From Shewanella canadensis (lineage in GTDB: Bacteria > Pseudomonadota > Gammaproteobacteria > Enterobacterales > Shewanellaceae), in contig NZ_RXNU01000009.1 in NCBI RefSeq assembly GCF_003966225.1, forward strand, positions 110,543 through 174,542: a stretch of 64,000 nucleotides of DNA, in the 5' to 3' direction. Below, piece after piece: positions 27,489 to 35,448 of the stretch. The number at the start of each line of letters is the position of its first letter. Position 1 is the first letter of the stretch. The notes under the pieces were generated by a model that was given only the letters and a program-made list of their open reading frames with translations, had not been told where the DNA came from and did no database searches. The position numbers were made by a program, and so were the translations under genes.

Positions 27489-28172
27489 GTGATGGGATTC
27501 GTTCTGCGCTCGCAACTGTGCTGGCGCGCCTTTGTGAGTCGTTCCGATGTGACTAAACAGTACTACCGCTCTCAAATGCCTGCCGTTAGTCAGGTATTTT
27601 CTGAGGCATCTCTAATGGCCGTCGATCTTGAAATGACAGGGTTAGATACGCATAGCGATCAGATACTGAGCATAGGGTTAATTCCCATAGAGAAAGGCCT
27701 GTTGCAACTGAATCGTGCAGAACAGCGGTTGATTCAGATAAATGGCAGTGTCGGGCACAGTGCAACCATACACGGTATCGTCGACCATCAGCTACAAGCA
27801 GGTGTCTCTCTCGATTCTGCTATTGAATGGTTCATGGAGCGTACCAGAGGAAAATTGTTGGTTGCTCATCATTCGCCATTGGATTTAGGCTTTTTACAGG
27901 TGGCAATTAAACAGGTGACGGGGGAGTCGATAAAGTTGCTGGCGATCGATACCCTAGCGATTGAACGTAAACGTTTACTTCGTAAACAAGATGTATTGAA
28001 AGAGGGAACATTGCGATTGGGAGCATGTCGGGCCCGATATGGTCTACCTGTCTATGCGGCCCATAATGCTTTGGTCGATGCGCTTGCCTGTGGTGAGCTC
28101 TTGTTAGCTCAAGCATCTGCGATGGGAGACACTCAAAAGCTGACCATAGGTGAACTTCTGTCTGTTAAGTAA
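27489..28172 (+). CDS. DnaQ-family 3'-5' exonuclease
   Basis: A 227-residue DEDDh-type exonuclease related to DNA polymerase III epsilon. Motif ExoI is VDLEMTGLDT, ExoII lies in LLVAHHSPLDLGFL, and ExoIII is AHNALVDALA with the catalytic histidine five residues before aspartate. The N-terminal 35 residues are an extra extension. The GTG start follows the upstream stop directly, with an ATG as the next codon, so it is translationally coupled to the DUF294 gene. It is not the replicative DnaQ, which normally neighbours rnhA. Confidence 0.85.
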   Translation: MMGFVLRSQLCWRAFVSRSDVTKQYYRSQMPAVSQVFSEASLMAVDLEMTGLDTHSDQILSIGLIPIEKGLLQLNRAEQRLIQINGSVGHSATIHGIVDHQLQAGVSLDSAIEWFMERTRGKLLVAHHSPLDLGFLQVAIKQVTGESIKLLAIDTLAIERKRLLRKQDVLKEGTLRLGACRARYGLPVYAAHNALVDALACGELLLAQASAMGDTQKLTIGELLSVK

Positions 28173-28264
28173 AAAATCTGCGTTGTTTTAGGTTACCGCA
28201 ATTAAGTCTGGTTACACTTTTGACATTCACAAGTGCTATCGGAGCCATTAATGTGAAGGCTGAC

Positions 28265-28798
28265 ATGAACTTTGGCATCGCAGGAGTACAACAGATGGCA
28301 TTACCCTTAATCTGGCTTGGCGGGGCAACCTTAGGTGCAGTGATGTTGGCTGACAGACGAGAGAAACGGCATCAACTGGAGCATGATCGCCGCATGGGGA
28401 AGGCCCCCTCGATGCCTGAGGATGGTCAGCATGTCGCACTGAAGCCGAGCCTGTGGCATCCGGGTCATAAACAGGTGAAGCCACAACCCGGCGCCATTAT
28501 CTGCTGCTTCGTCTATGGCATGATTGAACACACAGGGATCTGGCTCGATGACCATATTCTTATCGAACTTCATGGTAGCGGATTAATCCGAGCCGTCTCA
28601 ACTAACCGCTTTCTGGCGGGCAGAACCGGGACCAAGATCTATATCGCCTGTAGCCATGATCATCAACCACTCATCGATGCCGGTGTACTCGAGCGCGCCG
28701 AAGCAGCCATTTTTCAATATCGGGAATATGACCTGTTCGACAATAACTGCCATCGTTTTGTCTGGTCGTGTTTAATACCAATCGGTATAAAGATGTGA
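28265..28798 (+). CDS. LRAT/NlpC-P60-like protein, C-terminus replaced by MITE copy B
   Basis: A protein of 177 residues from the ATG at 28265; TTG at 28220 or GTG at 28253 are alternatives. It has an N-terminal hydrophobic segment (LIWLGGATLGAVML) and a lecithin-retinol-acyltransferase-like core. The core's histidine is in EHTGIWLDDHILIEL and the catalytic cysteine is in DLFDNNCHRFVW. Its last seven residues (IPIGIKM) and its stop are encoded by a 265-bp MITE-like element that begins at 28775. The original 32-codon tail survives in frame on the far side (29040-29138). The catalytic residues are kept, so a shortened protein may be active, but it is best viewed as a disrupted gene. Confidence 0.8.
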   Translation: MNFGIAGVQQMALPLIWLGGATLGAVMLADRREKRHQLEHDRRMGKAPSMPEDGQHVALKPSLWHPGHKQVKPQPGAIICCFVYGMIEHTGIWLDDHILIELHGSGLIRAVSTNRFLAGRTGTKIYIACSHDHQPLIDAGVLERAEAAIFQYREYDLFDNNCHRFVWSCLIPIGIKM

Positions 28799-29039
28799 TC
28801 GCTCAGCGAGAATTTAGCGCTTCTGAGGCAAGGCAGCGAGTGAGGAACATAGTTATTCTACGTTTAAGCTCGTTAACACAGCATCGGATGCGCTAAAACT
28901 CGCCTTTCAGGAGTGTTTTTGGCTGCCTACTTCTGTGTTGAATGACTTCAGAAGGGATCACCATTCCCTCATTCATTCGCCTTGAATTAGTTTGCCAAAA
29001 AAACTCTGAGTAGATCACTTTCTTATACCGACTGGTATA
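28775..29039 (-). repeat. 265-bp MITE-like element, copy B (inverted), inside the LRAT-like gene
   Basis: The same element as at 16426 and 32932 but in the opposite orientation. The ends are ATACCAATCGGTATA and TATACCGACTGGTAT, with one mismatch between the arms. Removing 265 bases restores the host reading frame (codons TGT TTA then GTT GGG), which fixes the insertion point and is consistent with duplication of a short TA or A target. Confidence 0.88.
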
Positions 29040-29138
29040 GTTGGGCTCGAGGAGTCTCTCCCAAGCTTTAATGATCTAAACCTTCGTCTGGCCGCGCATT
29101 TCAAACAGCAAATTTATTGGGATGAATTGCACCTCTAA
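29040..29138 (+). pseudogene. Orphaned C-terminal tail of the LRAT-like gene
   Basis: 32 codons plus a stop, beginning VGLEESLPSFNDLNLRLA and ending IYWDELHL. It continues the frame of the gene at 28265 once the repeat is removed. It has no start or ribosome site of its own. Confidence 0.75.
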
Positions 29139-29631
29139 CCGTTGAGGCTATAAAATCAATCTCTGAGCACAGAGTGATATCGTACTCACACTCTATTCAA
29201 TTCTTTTCTGCGCTGCTCATAAATCCCGATTAACCTGATTTTGAGAACAATGGCTGAGTTAATCTGCTCTTTAATCGATTTACGCTTAAAAATCCAAATG
29301 AAATTCATCTCCATGTGGATGAAACTGATAACAATTGTTAATAACTAAGACCAGAAGGTGATTGACAGGGCGTCACTAACAAACATCCTCAGAAAAATAA
29401 TTGATTTTATCTCCAAAAATTGAAAATTATTGACCCATGACGCAAATATCTTGGTATTGTTGATAGGTTTTATGATGCGCTTGACTGAATGCTTAGTCAC
29501 TTTTAGCGGCAGCAACTCACCCTATTTGGTTGCTTTGATCATAAACATATAAATATTAGCAATTGTATTACCGAGTTAGATTTATCGGTAACAGCAGTTG
29601 TAATCATTACTATCGACACCAGGAAATAACT
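29139..29631. other. Upstream region of pntAB
   Basis: About 490 AT-rich bases with no gene. They should hold the pntAB promoter and leader. The one striking site is a 12-bp perfect palindrome TAACAATTGTTA at 29329-29340, a possible operator. No riboswitch fold was recognised. Confidence 0.4.
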
Positions 29632-31176
29632 ATGCAAATCGGAATACCAAGGGAGATCCTCGCGCAGGAGAGCCGGGTAGCCGCGACGCCTGCCACTGTG
29701 ATACAGCTTAAGAAATTAGGCTTCAGTGTTGTGGTACAAAGCGGTGCCGGAGAGGCGGCTAACTTCAAAGATGAGGCGTATCAAGAAGCGGGTGCAGAGG
29801 TTGTTAGCCTCGAACAAGCGTTTCAGGCTGATCTCATACTAAAGGTCAATGCACCTGGTATTAATGCAGACACTGGCGTTGACGAAGCCGATTTAATGAA
29901 AGCCGGTTCGACAGTGGCAAGTTTTGTATGGCCAGCCCAGAATCCAGAGTTACTGGAAAAGTTTAAGGCTAAAGGGATTAACCTGCTCGCTATGGACATG
30001 GTGCCACGGATTTCACGTGCCCAGTCTCTCGATGCGCGCAGCTCGTTAGCCAACGTTGATGGCTATCGCGCTGTCATCGAAGCGGCGAACCATTTTGGTC
30101 GCTTCTTTACCGGTCAAATCACCGCCGCGGGTAAAGTACCGCCGGCAAAAGTATTGATTATCGGTGCCGGTGTTGCCGGTCTTTCAGCATTAGGTGCTGC
30201 AGGTAGCCTAGGGGCGATCGTTCGTGCCTTCGATACTCGCCCCGAAGTGAAAGAGCAGATTAACTCCATGGGCGCCGAATTCCTGGAGCTTGATTTCGAA
30301 GAGGAATCGGGTTCAGGTGATGGTTACGCCAAAGTCATGAGTAAAGAGTTTATCGATGCTGAAATGGCGCTGTTCCGTGAGCAGGCCAAAGATGTCGATA
30401 TTATCATTACCACCGCACTTATTCCTGGCAAACCAGCGCCCAAGCTGATCCTTGAAGACATGGTTGGCTTAATGAAGCCCGGCAGTGTCATCGTCGATCT
30501 GGCTGCGGCCAATGGCGGTAACTGTGAACTGACGGTTCCTGGTGAAGTCGCTGTGGTCAACAATGTCACCATTATCGGTTATACAGAGCTTTCACGCCGC
30601 TTACCTACGCAAGCGAGTCAGCTTTACGGTACTAACTTAGTCAACTTGCTTAAGTTAATGGTGCCGGAAAAAGACGGCAACTATGAGATTAACTTCGACG
30701 ATGAGGTTATCCGTGGTGTGGCTGCGGTTAAAGATGGTGAAATCACCTTCCCGCCACCTGCAATTCAGGTCAGTGCTCAGCCTCAAGCTAAAGCAGCGGA
30801 AGCCGCTGTCGAAGTGGTCGAGAAGAAAAAGAACCCTTGGGTCAAACCTTTCATCGCAACCGTTGCAGCTGGCCTGTTCGGTTTAATCGCTAATTCGGCA
30901 CCAGCAGACTTCCTGCAGCACTTCAGCATATTTGTGCTGTCATGTGTCGTCGGTTACTACGTCGTTTGGAATGTGAGCCATTCTCTGCATACCCCTCTGA
31001 TGAGTGTAACCAATGCGATCAGTGGCATTATCGTTGTTGGTGCCTTAGTGCAGATGAACAGTGATAGTACGGCGGTGCTAGTCTTGTCTGGCATTGCGAT
31101 ACTCATTGCCTCGATTAACATTGCCGGTGGTTTCACCGTCACTCAGCGTATGCTGAAAATGTTCCGTAAAGACTAA
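29632..31176 (+). CDS. pntA: NAD(P) transhydrogenase subunit alpha PntA
   Basis: A 514-residue protein from the ATG at 29632 (AGGAAAT upstream), matching E. coli PntA from its first residues (MQIGIPREI). The N-terminal alanine-dehydrogenase-like domain I binds NAD(H); the Rossmann motif VLIIGAGVAGLSALGAAGSL is near residue 170. The C-terminal ~130 residues hold a charged linker and four membrane helices. With PntB it forms the proton-translocating transhydrogenase that makes NADPH at the expense of NADH and the proton gradient. pntB follows at 14 bases. A longer frame from 29563 has no support. Confidence 0.96.
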   Translation: MQIGIPREILAQESRVAATPATVIQLKKLGFSVVVQSGAGEAANFKDEAYQEAGAEVVSLEQAFQADLILKVNAPGINADTGVDEADLMKAGSTVASFVWPAQNPELLEKFKAKGINLLAMDMVPRISRAQSLDARSSLANVDGYRAVIEAANHFGRFFTGQITAAGKVPPAKVLIIGAGVAGLSALGAAGSLGAIVRAFDTRPEVKEQINSMGAEFLELDFEEESGSGDGYAKVMSKEFIDAEMALFREQAKDVDIIITTALIPGKPAPKLILEDMVGLMKPGSVIVDLAAANGGNCELTVPGEVAVVNNVTIIGYTELSRRLPTQASQLYGTNLVNLLKLMVPEKDGNYEINFDDEVIRGVAAVKDGEITFPPPAIQVSAQPQAKAAEAAVEVVEKKKNPWVKPFIATVAAGLFGLIANSAPADFLQHFSIFVLSCVVGYYVVWNVSHSLHTPLMSVTNAISGIIVVGALVQMNSDSTAVLVLSGIAILIASINIAGGFTVTQRMLKMFRKD

Positions 31177-31190
31177 GGGGATTGACGAAT

Positions 31191-32591
31191 ATGTCTATAG
31201 GATTATTAAGTGCAGCTTATTTGATTGCTGCAGTCCTGTTTATCTTCAGTCTTGCAGGCTTAAGTAAACAAGAAACCGCTCAACGCGGTAATATCTTGGG
31301 TATTATCGGCATGGTGATTGCGATTGTCGCGACCCTTGCCAGTACTCAAATTGGGGATAATAGCTGGATTGTTACCGGTGCAATGGCCATAGGTGCGGCT
31401 ATCGGTGTGCGTTTAGCACTGAAAGTTGAGATGACCGAAATGCCTGAGCTGGTGGCTATCTTGCACAGCTTTGTGGGTATGGCGGCAGTGCTGGTAGGCT
31501 TCTCGAGCACACTGGATCATGGTGCCTTGATGGATGCGGTGACGGGTCATATCGATCCCGTGGCTAAAACCATTCATGATGTTGAAGTGTTTCTGGGTAT
31601 CTTTATCGGTGCGGTGACCTTTACCGGTTCAGTCGTGGCTTTTGCTAAGCTTCGTGGCCTGGTCAGTAGCGCGCCTAAATCACTGCCTGGCGCACATTGG
31701 TTGAACCTTGGCATGATAGCCGCATCTGTTATCTTAGGTGCCTATTACATGCAAACCGATGCGATTGGTGCCTTGGTTATCATGACGCTGATTGCCTTCG
31801 TATTCGGTTATAACTTGGTATCGGCCATTGGTGGCGCAGATATGCCAGTGGTTGTCTCTATGCTGAACTCCTACTCAGGTTGGGCGGCGGCAGCAGCTGG
31901 TTTCATGTTAGGTAACGATCTATTGATCATTACCGGTGCGTTAGTCGGTAGCTCGGGTGCAATCCTCTCTTACATCATGTGTAAAGCGATGAATCGTTCA
32001 TTTATCTCTGTGATCTTAGGTGGTTTCGGCACCGAAGGTGGTACTGTGCTAGAGCGGGTTGCTGATCAAGGCGAGCACCGCGAAACTCAGGCCGATGATG
32101 TCGCCGATATGCTGAAAAATGCACGCAACGTTATCATAGCCCCTGGTTATGGTATGGCGGTTGCGCAGGCTCAGTATCCGGTTGCAGAGATCACTCAGAA
32201 ACTGCGTAAGCGTGGTGTGAATGTGCGTTTTGCTATCCATCCGGTAGCGGGGCGTTTGCCTGGCCACATGAACGTACTGTTAGCTGAGGCCAAACTGCCA
32301 TACGATATTGTGATGGAGATGGATGAGATAAACGATGATTTCGCCGATACCGATGTGGTTTTGGTTATTGGTGCGAATGACACGGTTAACCCTGCAGCGA
32401 AAGAGCCTGGTAGCCCAATTTCGGGTATGCCGGTACTCGAAGTCTGGAATGCTGATAACGTGGTTGTCTTTAAGCGTTCTATGGCGACAGGTTATGCGGG
32501 AGTACAGAATCCGCTCTTCTTTAAAGAGAACACGGAAATGCTGTTCGGTGATGCTAAAGAAACGGTTAACAAAATTTTAGCCAATATCTAA
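31191..32591 (+). CDS. pntB: NAD(P) transhydrogenase subunit beta PntB
   Basis: A 466-residue protein, family length. The N-terminal half holds about nine membrane helices forming the proton channel. The C-terminal domain III binds NADP(H): IIAPGYGMAVAQAQ and the family segment VLVIGANDTVNPAA are present. The ATG at 31191 aligns with the E. coli start, while the in-frame TTG at 31182 does not. It is co-transcribed with pntA and ends at the hairpin at 32644. Confidence 0.96.
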   Translation: MSIGLLSAAYLIAAVLFIFSLAGLSKQETAQRGNILGIIGMVIAIVATLASTQIGDNSWIVTGAMAIGAAIGVRLALKVEMTEMPELVAILHSFVGMAAVLVGFSSTLDHGALMDAVTGHIDPVAKTIHDVEVFLGIFIGAVTFTGSVVAFAKLRGLVSSAPKSLPGAHWLNLGMIAASVILGAYYMQTDAIGALVIMTLIAFVFGYNLVSAIGGADMPVVVSMLNSYSGWAAAAAGFMLGNDLLIITGALVGSSGAILSYIMCKAMNRSFISVILGGFGTEGGTVLERVADQGEHRETQADDVADMLKNARNVIIAPGYGMAVAQAQYPVAEITQKLRKRGVNVRFAIHPVAGRLPGHMNVLLAEAKLPYDIVMEMDEINDDFADTDVVLVIGANDTVNPAAKEPGSPISGMPVLEVWNADNVVVFKRSMATGYAGVQNPLFFKENTEMLFGDAKETVNKILANI

Positions 32592-32643
32592 AAATTTAGA
32601 GTCTTTGGTTAGATTCTTTGGTTAGATAGTCGAGTTGAACAAG

Positions 32644-32672
32644 AATGCCAGTCAAGTGACTGGCATTTTTTT
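32644..32672 (+). terminator. Rho-independent terminator of pntAB
   Basis: A stem AATGCCAGTC / GACTGGCATT with a short loop and seven T, 53 bases after the pntB stop. Confidence 0.88.
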
Positions 32673-32931
32673 GTCTCAAAAAGCGGGAACTTCCCTGAAA
32701 TAGCTTTCAAACTTTTCGCGATATGTTTTACGTGAATAAAACTAAAGTTTTAAAAATTTGTATTTAAAGTTCTCGAGTATTGATGTTTAATTGAACTTCG
32801 ACACTTGTCCAGTTACTGATTGAACTCACGATGTTTTTACTGACTTTTTAAGATTTGTTTAGTTAAGTTCACGTTTAAATTGGTGTGATATCAACCTGGT
32901 TGAATCAATGAGATGGTATCAGTAGGGCATA

Positions 32932-33195
32932 ATACCAATAGGTATAAGAAAGTGAGCTACTCAGAGTTTTTTTTGCAAACTAATTCAAGGCGAATGGATG
33001 AGGGAATGGTGCTCCCTTCTGAAGTTATTCAACACAGAAGTAGGCAGCCAAAAATACTCCTGAAAGGCGAGTTTTAGCGCATCCGATGCTGTGTTAACGA
33101 ACTTAAACGTAGAATAACTATGTTCTTCACTCGTTGCCTTGCCTCAGAAGCGCTAAATTCTCGCTGAGTGATCACGTCTTTATACCGATTGGTAT
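32932..33195 (+). repeat. 264-bp MITE-like element, copy C
   Basis: The same orientation as copy A at 16426. The ends are ATACCAATAGGTATA and TATACCGATTGGTAT. It shares all the internal blocks of the other copies with scattered substitutions. It lies in the gap between pntB and a small ORF whose start is 33 bases past its right end, so it may affect expression of that ORF. Confidence 0.85.
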
Positions 33196-33227
33196 AACTA
33201 TTACTTCACTTATTAAGAGGCGATACC

Positions 33228-33401
33228 ATGGAAAACAAGCATATTTTAAAAAATGATCAGAATAACCATTTAATCGATCAGATTAGTGAGTTTGTTCAAT
33301 GTGCGCTGATTAAAAGTGAGGAGCCGGTATTGGCGACCCTTTTTAATGAAACTCTCTGCTGTGATGAGGTTACCTCTATCTATGTGCGTGGATATAACTG
33401 A
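33228..33401 (+). CDS. 57-residue small protein, unknown function
   Basis: A short ORF starting MENKHILKNDQNNHL and ending TSIYVRGYN. AAGAGG lies seven bases before the ATG, and a good hairpin terminator follows at 33451. It is polar and probably cytoplasmic, with three cysteines including a CC pair. I do not recognise the family. The ribosome site and terminator support a real gene despite the length. It lies 33 bases downstream of MITE copy C. Confidence 0.6.
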   Translation: MENKHILKNDQNNHLIDQISEFVQCALIKSEEPVLATLFNETLCCDEVTSIYVRGYN

Positions 33402-33450
33402 CGCGAACAGACAGCTCTAAACACTAAGCTCTAAAGACTAAACAAAAAAC

Positions 33451-33477
33451 ACCAGCACATAGGCTGGTATTTTTTTA
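33451..33477. terminator. Bidirectional terminator between the small ORF and the FabH-like gene
   Basis: A 6-bp stem ACCAGC / GCTGGT with a six-base loop. Seven T follow on the plus strand and a T run follows on the minus strand. It serves both convergent transcripts. Confidence 0.75.
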
Positions 33478-33495
33478 TGCTTACGAGCTACGAGT

Positions 33496-34560
33496 TTAGC
33501 CGCAGAAGTGCTTCACAGCCTTACTGACTAACTCGATGCCGGTTTTATCGCATGGAGGAAGCTCAGCATCGCTTTCATTAATTGGAGTGACTCTATCGCC
33601 CCACTTAATCAATGCCGCAGCCGAGGTAAGCCCCGCGCCAAATGCACAAGAGAGTATCGTTTGACCTGGCTTAATCTTACCTTGCTCCAGCGCATCACAG
33701 ATGGCGATAGGAATTGTGGCTGCCGATGTATTGCCGTAATTGGCAATGTTCACAATCGCTTTCTCTTTCGGGATCTTCATACGGCTGATAAGGGTATCGA
33801 TAATACGCTCGTTCGCCTGATGAGGAATAACCCAATCGATATCATCTATCGAAGTATCACACTTCTCGAGGACTTTCTTACTCAGCTTACCCATGCCAGA
33901 GATAGCGCGCTTGAAGATCTCCTGACCGTTAAACTCGATATAGAAGTCTAATGACGCGGCATTGAATCTGTCCATTGCAGTACCGAAGCCAGCTTTGAGG
34001 ATATCGCGACCGGCAGGATCATTGTTAAGCTCGTAGCCTAAAATGCCGATAGCTTCGTCTGTCGCCTCAAGCACAACGGCACCCGCGCCATCACCGAACA
34101 GTACGGCAGTTTCACGACGTGACCAATCAAGATAGAAAGAGAGACGCTCGGCGCCGATAACCAGTACCTTTTTACATTGACCACTCTTAATCTGAGCACT
34201 ACCCAGACCGAGTCCATATAAAAAACCACTACAGGCGGCATTGATATCGAATGCTGCGCATGTTGCGCCGACATTAGCCTGTACCGTAGAGGCGATGTTT
34301 GGGATCAAGGTATCCGGGCTTGCGGTAGCAAGGATGATCATGTCCAACTCGCTGCCGTCGATGCCGGCTGCGGCCAAGGCACGCTGCGCCGCTACCGATG
34401 CGAGTTCAGAAGTATCAACATGGCTGATGTGACGCTGGCTGATGCCTGTGCGTGGTTTTATCCATTCATCCGATGTTTCAATAAAAGTGGAAAGGTCATG
34501 ATTGGTTAAGGTGGCTGGCGGAACACATTTTCCCCAACCTGTAATAGTGGCGTACTGCAT
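33496..34560 (-). CDS. 3-oxoacyl-ACP synthase III (FabH-like ketoacyl synthase)
   Basis: A 354-residue thiolase-fold enzyme. The catalytic triad is visible: cysteine in NAACSGFLYGL, histidine in VIPHQANERI, asparagine in IANYGNTSAAT. Also present is the GDGAGAVVLEA segment. KAS III enzymes condense an acyl-CoA with malonyl-ACP. The housekeeping fabH normally sits in the plsX-fabD cluster, so this is a second, specialised copy; its role at the end of a hydroxyproline cluster is unclear. The ATG at 34560 gives the usual start; a TTG five codons upstream is possible. The GntR gene ends 97 bases upstream on the same strand. Confidence 0.85.
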   Translation of the reverse strand: MQYATITGWGKCVPPATLTNHDLSTFIETSDEWIKPRTGISQRHISHVDTSELASVAAQRALAAAGIDGSELDMIILATASPDTLIPNIASTVQANVGATCAAFDINAACSGFLYGLGLGSAQIKSGQCKKVLVIGAERLSFYLDWSRRETAVLFGDGAGAVVLEATDEAIGILGYELNNDPAGRDILKAGFGTAMDRFNAASLDFYIEFNGQEIFKRAISGMGKLSKKVLEKCDTSIDDIDWVIPHQANERIIDTLISRMKIPKEKAIVNIANYGNTSAATIPIAICDALEQGKIKPGQTILSCAFGAGLTSAAALIKWGDRVTPINESDAELPPCDKTGIELVSKAVKHFCG

Positions 34561-34657
34561 CTGTGGTTCTCTCAAATAAAAAAGGCAGAACCTTGGCTCT
34601 GCCTTATCAAACGTAATTAACTAAAGCTTAGCAAGTCGTAAGCTAACCAACAGTGAT

Positions 34658-35329
34658 CTAACCCACTTGTTGGGCGACGAGTTTACGAATCGCTTTAGCG
34701 GCATGCAAAATATGCGCGCGTAGTAATTCGACAGCCTTATCGATCTCTTTATTCTTGCAAAGACTAAGCAACTCTCTATGATCTTGTTCTGCTTGTGGTA
34801 TTCCGCCTGCAAGGAGTAGCTGCAAACGAATATAGCGATCACAATTTGTGTTCAGGCCATGAACCACTTCCAGTGTATGAGGGTGGTCTGCCGGGCTATA
34901 TAAGCAGGTGTGGAAGCGAGTATTGAGCTCGCTCCAGGTACTGACGGCATCTTCCTGCTTAAATGCAGATTCCAGCTCATCGAGTACTTTTTCTGCTTTA
35001 AGCAGATCTTCATCTTCCAGCTTAGGAATCGCCTTTGCCAGAAGGTCAGTTTCAATAAGTGCGCGAAGTTCAAAAAGTTCGGTGGCTTGTTCAACCGATA
35101 ACTTTGTGGCGGTAGCGCCTTTGTGAGCTTCAAATTTGACTAAGCCTTCGGCTTCTAATTGTAATAAGGCTTCTCTGACGGGGATCCGACTGACGTTGAG
35201 CTCATCGGCTAAAGCACTTTGACGAAGGGGTTCACCAGCGGCAATATCACCAGATAGAATTTTTTCCCTTAGGACCTCTACAACGACTTGCGTGCGCGTT
35301 TTATGGATAATTGGTGTAGATCGGCTCAT
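34658..35329 (-). CDS. GntR-family transcriptional regulator (FCD/FadR subfamily)
   Basis: A 223-residue regulator. The N-terminal winged helix-turn-helix has the GntR signature (LREKILSGDIAAGEPLRQ, then NVSRIPVREALLQLEAEGLV). The C-terminal FCD ligand-binding domain (about 85-215) includes LFELRALIETDLL and RFHTCLYSP with likely metal or ligand-binding histidines. FCD regulators of this kind commonly repress hydroxyproline or proline-type catabolic genes. It sits inside the hydroxyproline gene run, and TTGTATACAA-type palindromes in the divergent promoter region at 39234 and 39307 are plausible targets. Confidence 0.9.
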   Translation of the reverse strand: MSRSTPIIHKTRTQVVVEVLREKILSGDIAAGEPLRQSALADELNVSRIPVREALLQLEAEGLVKFEAHKGATATKLSVEQATELFELRALIETDLLAKAIPKLEDEDLLKAEKVLDELESAFKQEDAVSTWSELNTRFHTCLYSPADHPHTLEVVHGLNTNCDRYIRLQLLLAGGIPQAEQDHRELLSLCKNKEIDKAVELLRAHILHAAKAIRKLVAQQVG

Positions 35330-35448
35330 ATTTTCCGTTTCTATCTATTCGTTATTCTATTTAGTCCGTCTAAGATTACCGTTAAAGCAAGTATAAATAA
35401 AGGGAAACAGTGTTCCCTTTATCTATTTTGATACCTGCGAAGAAGAGA

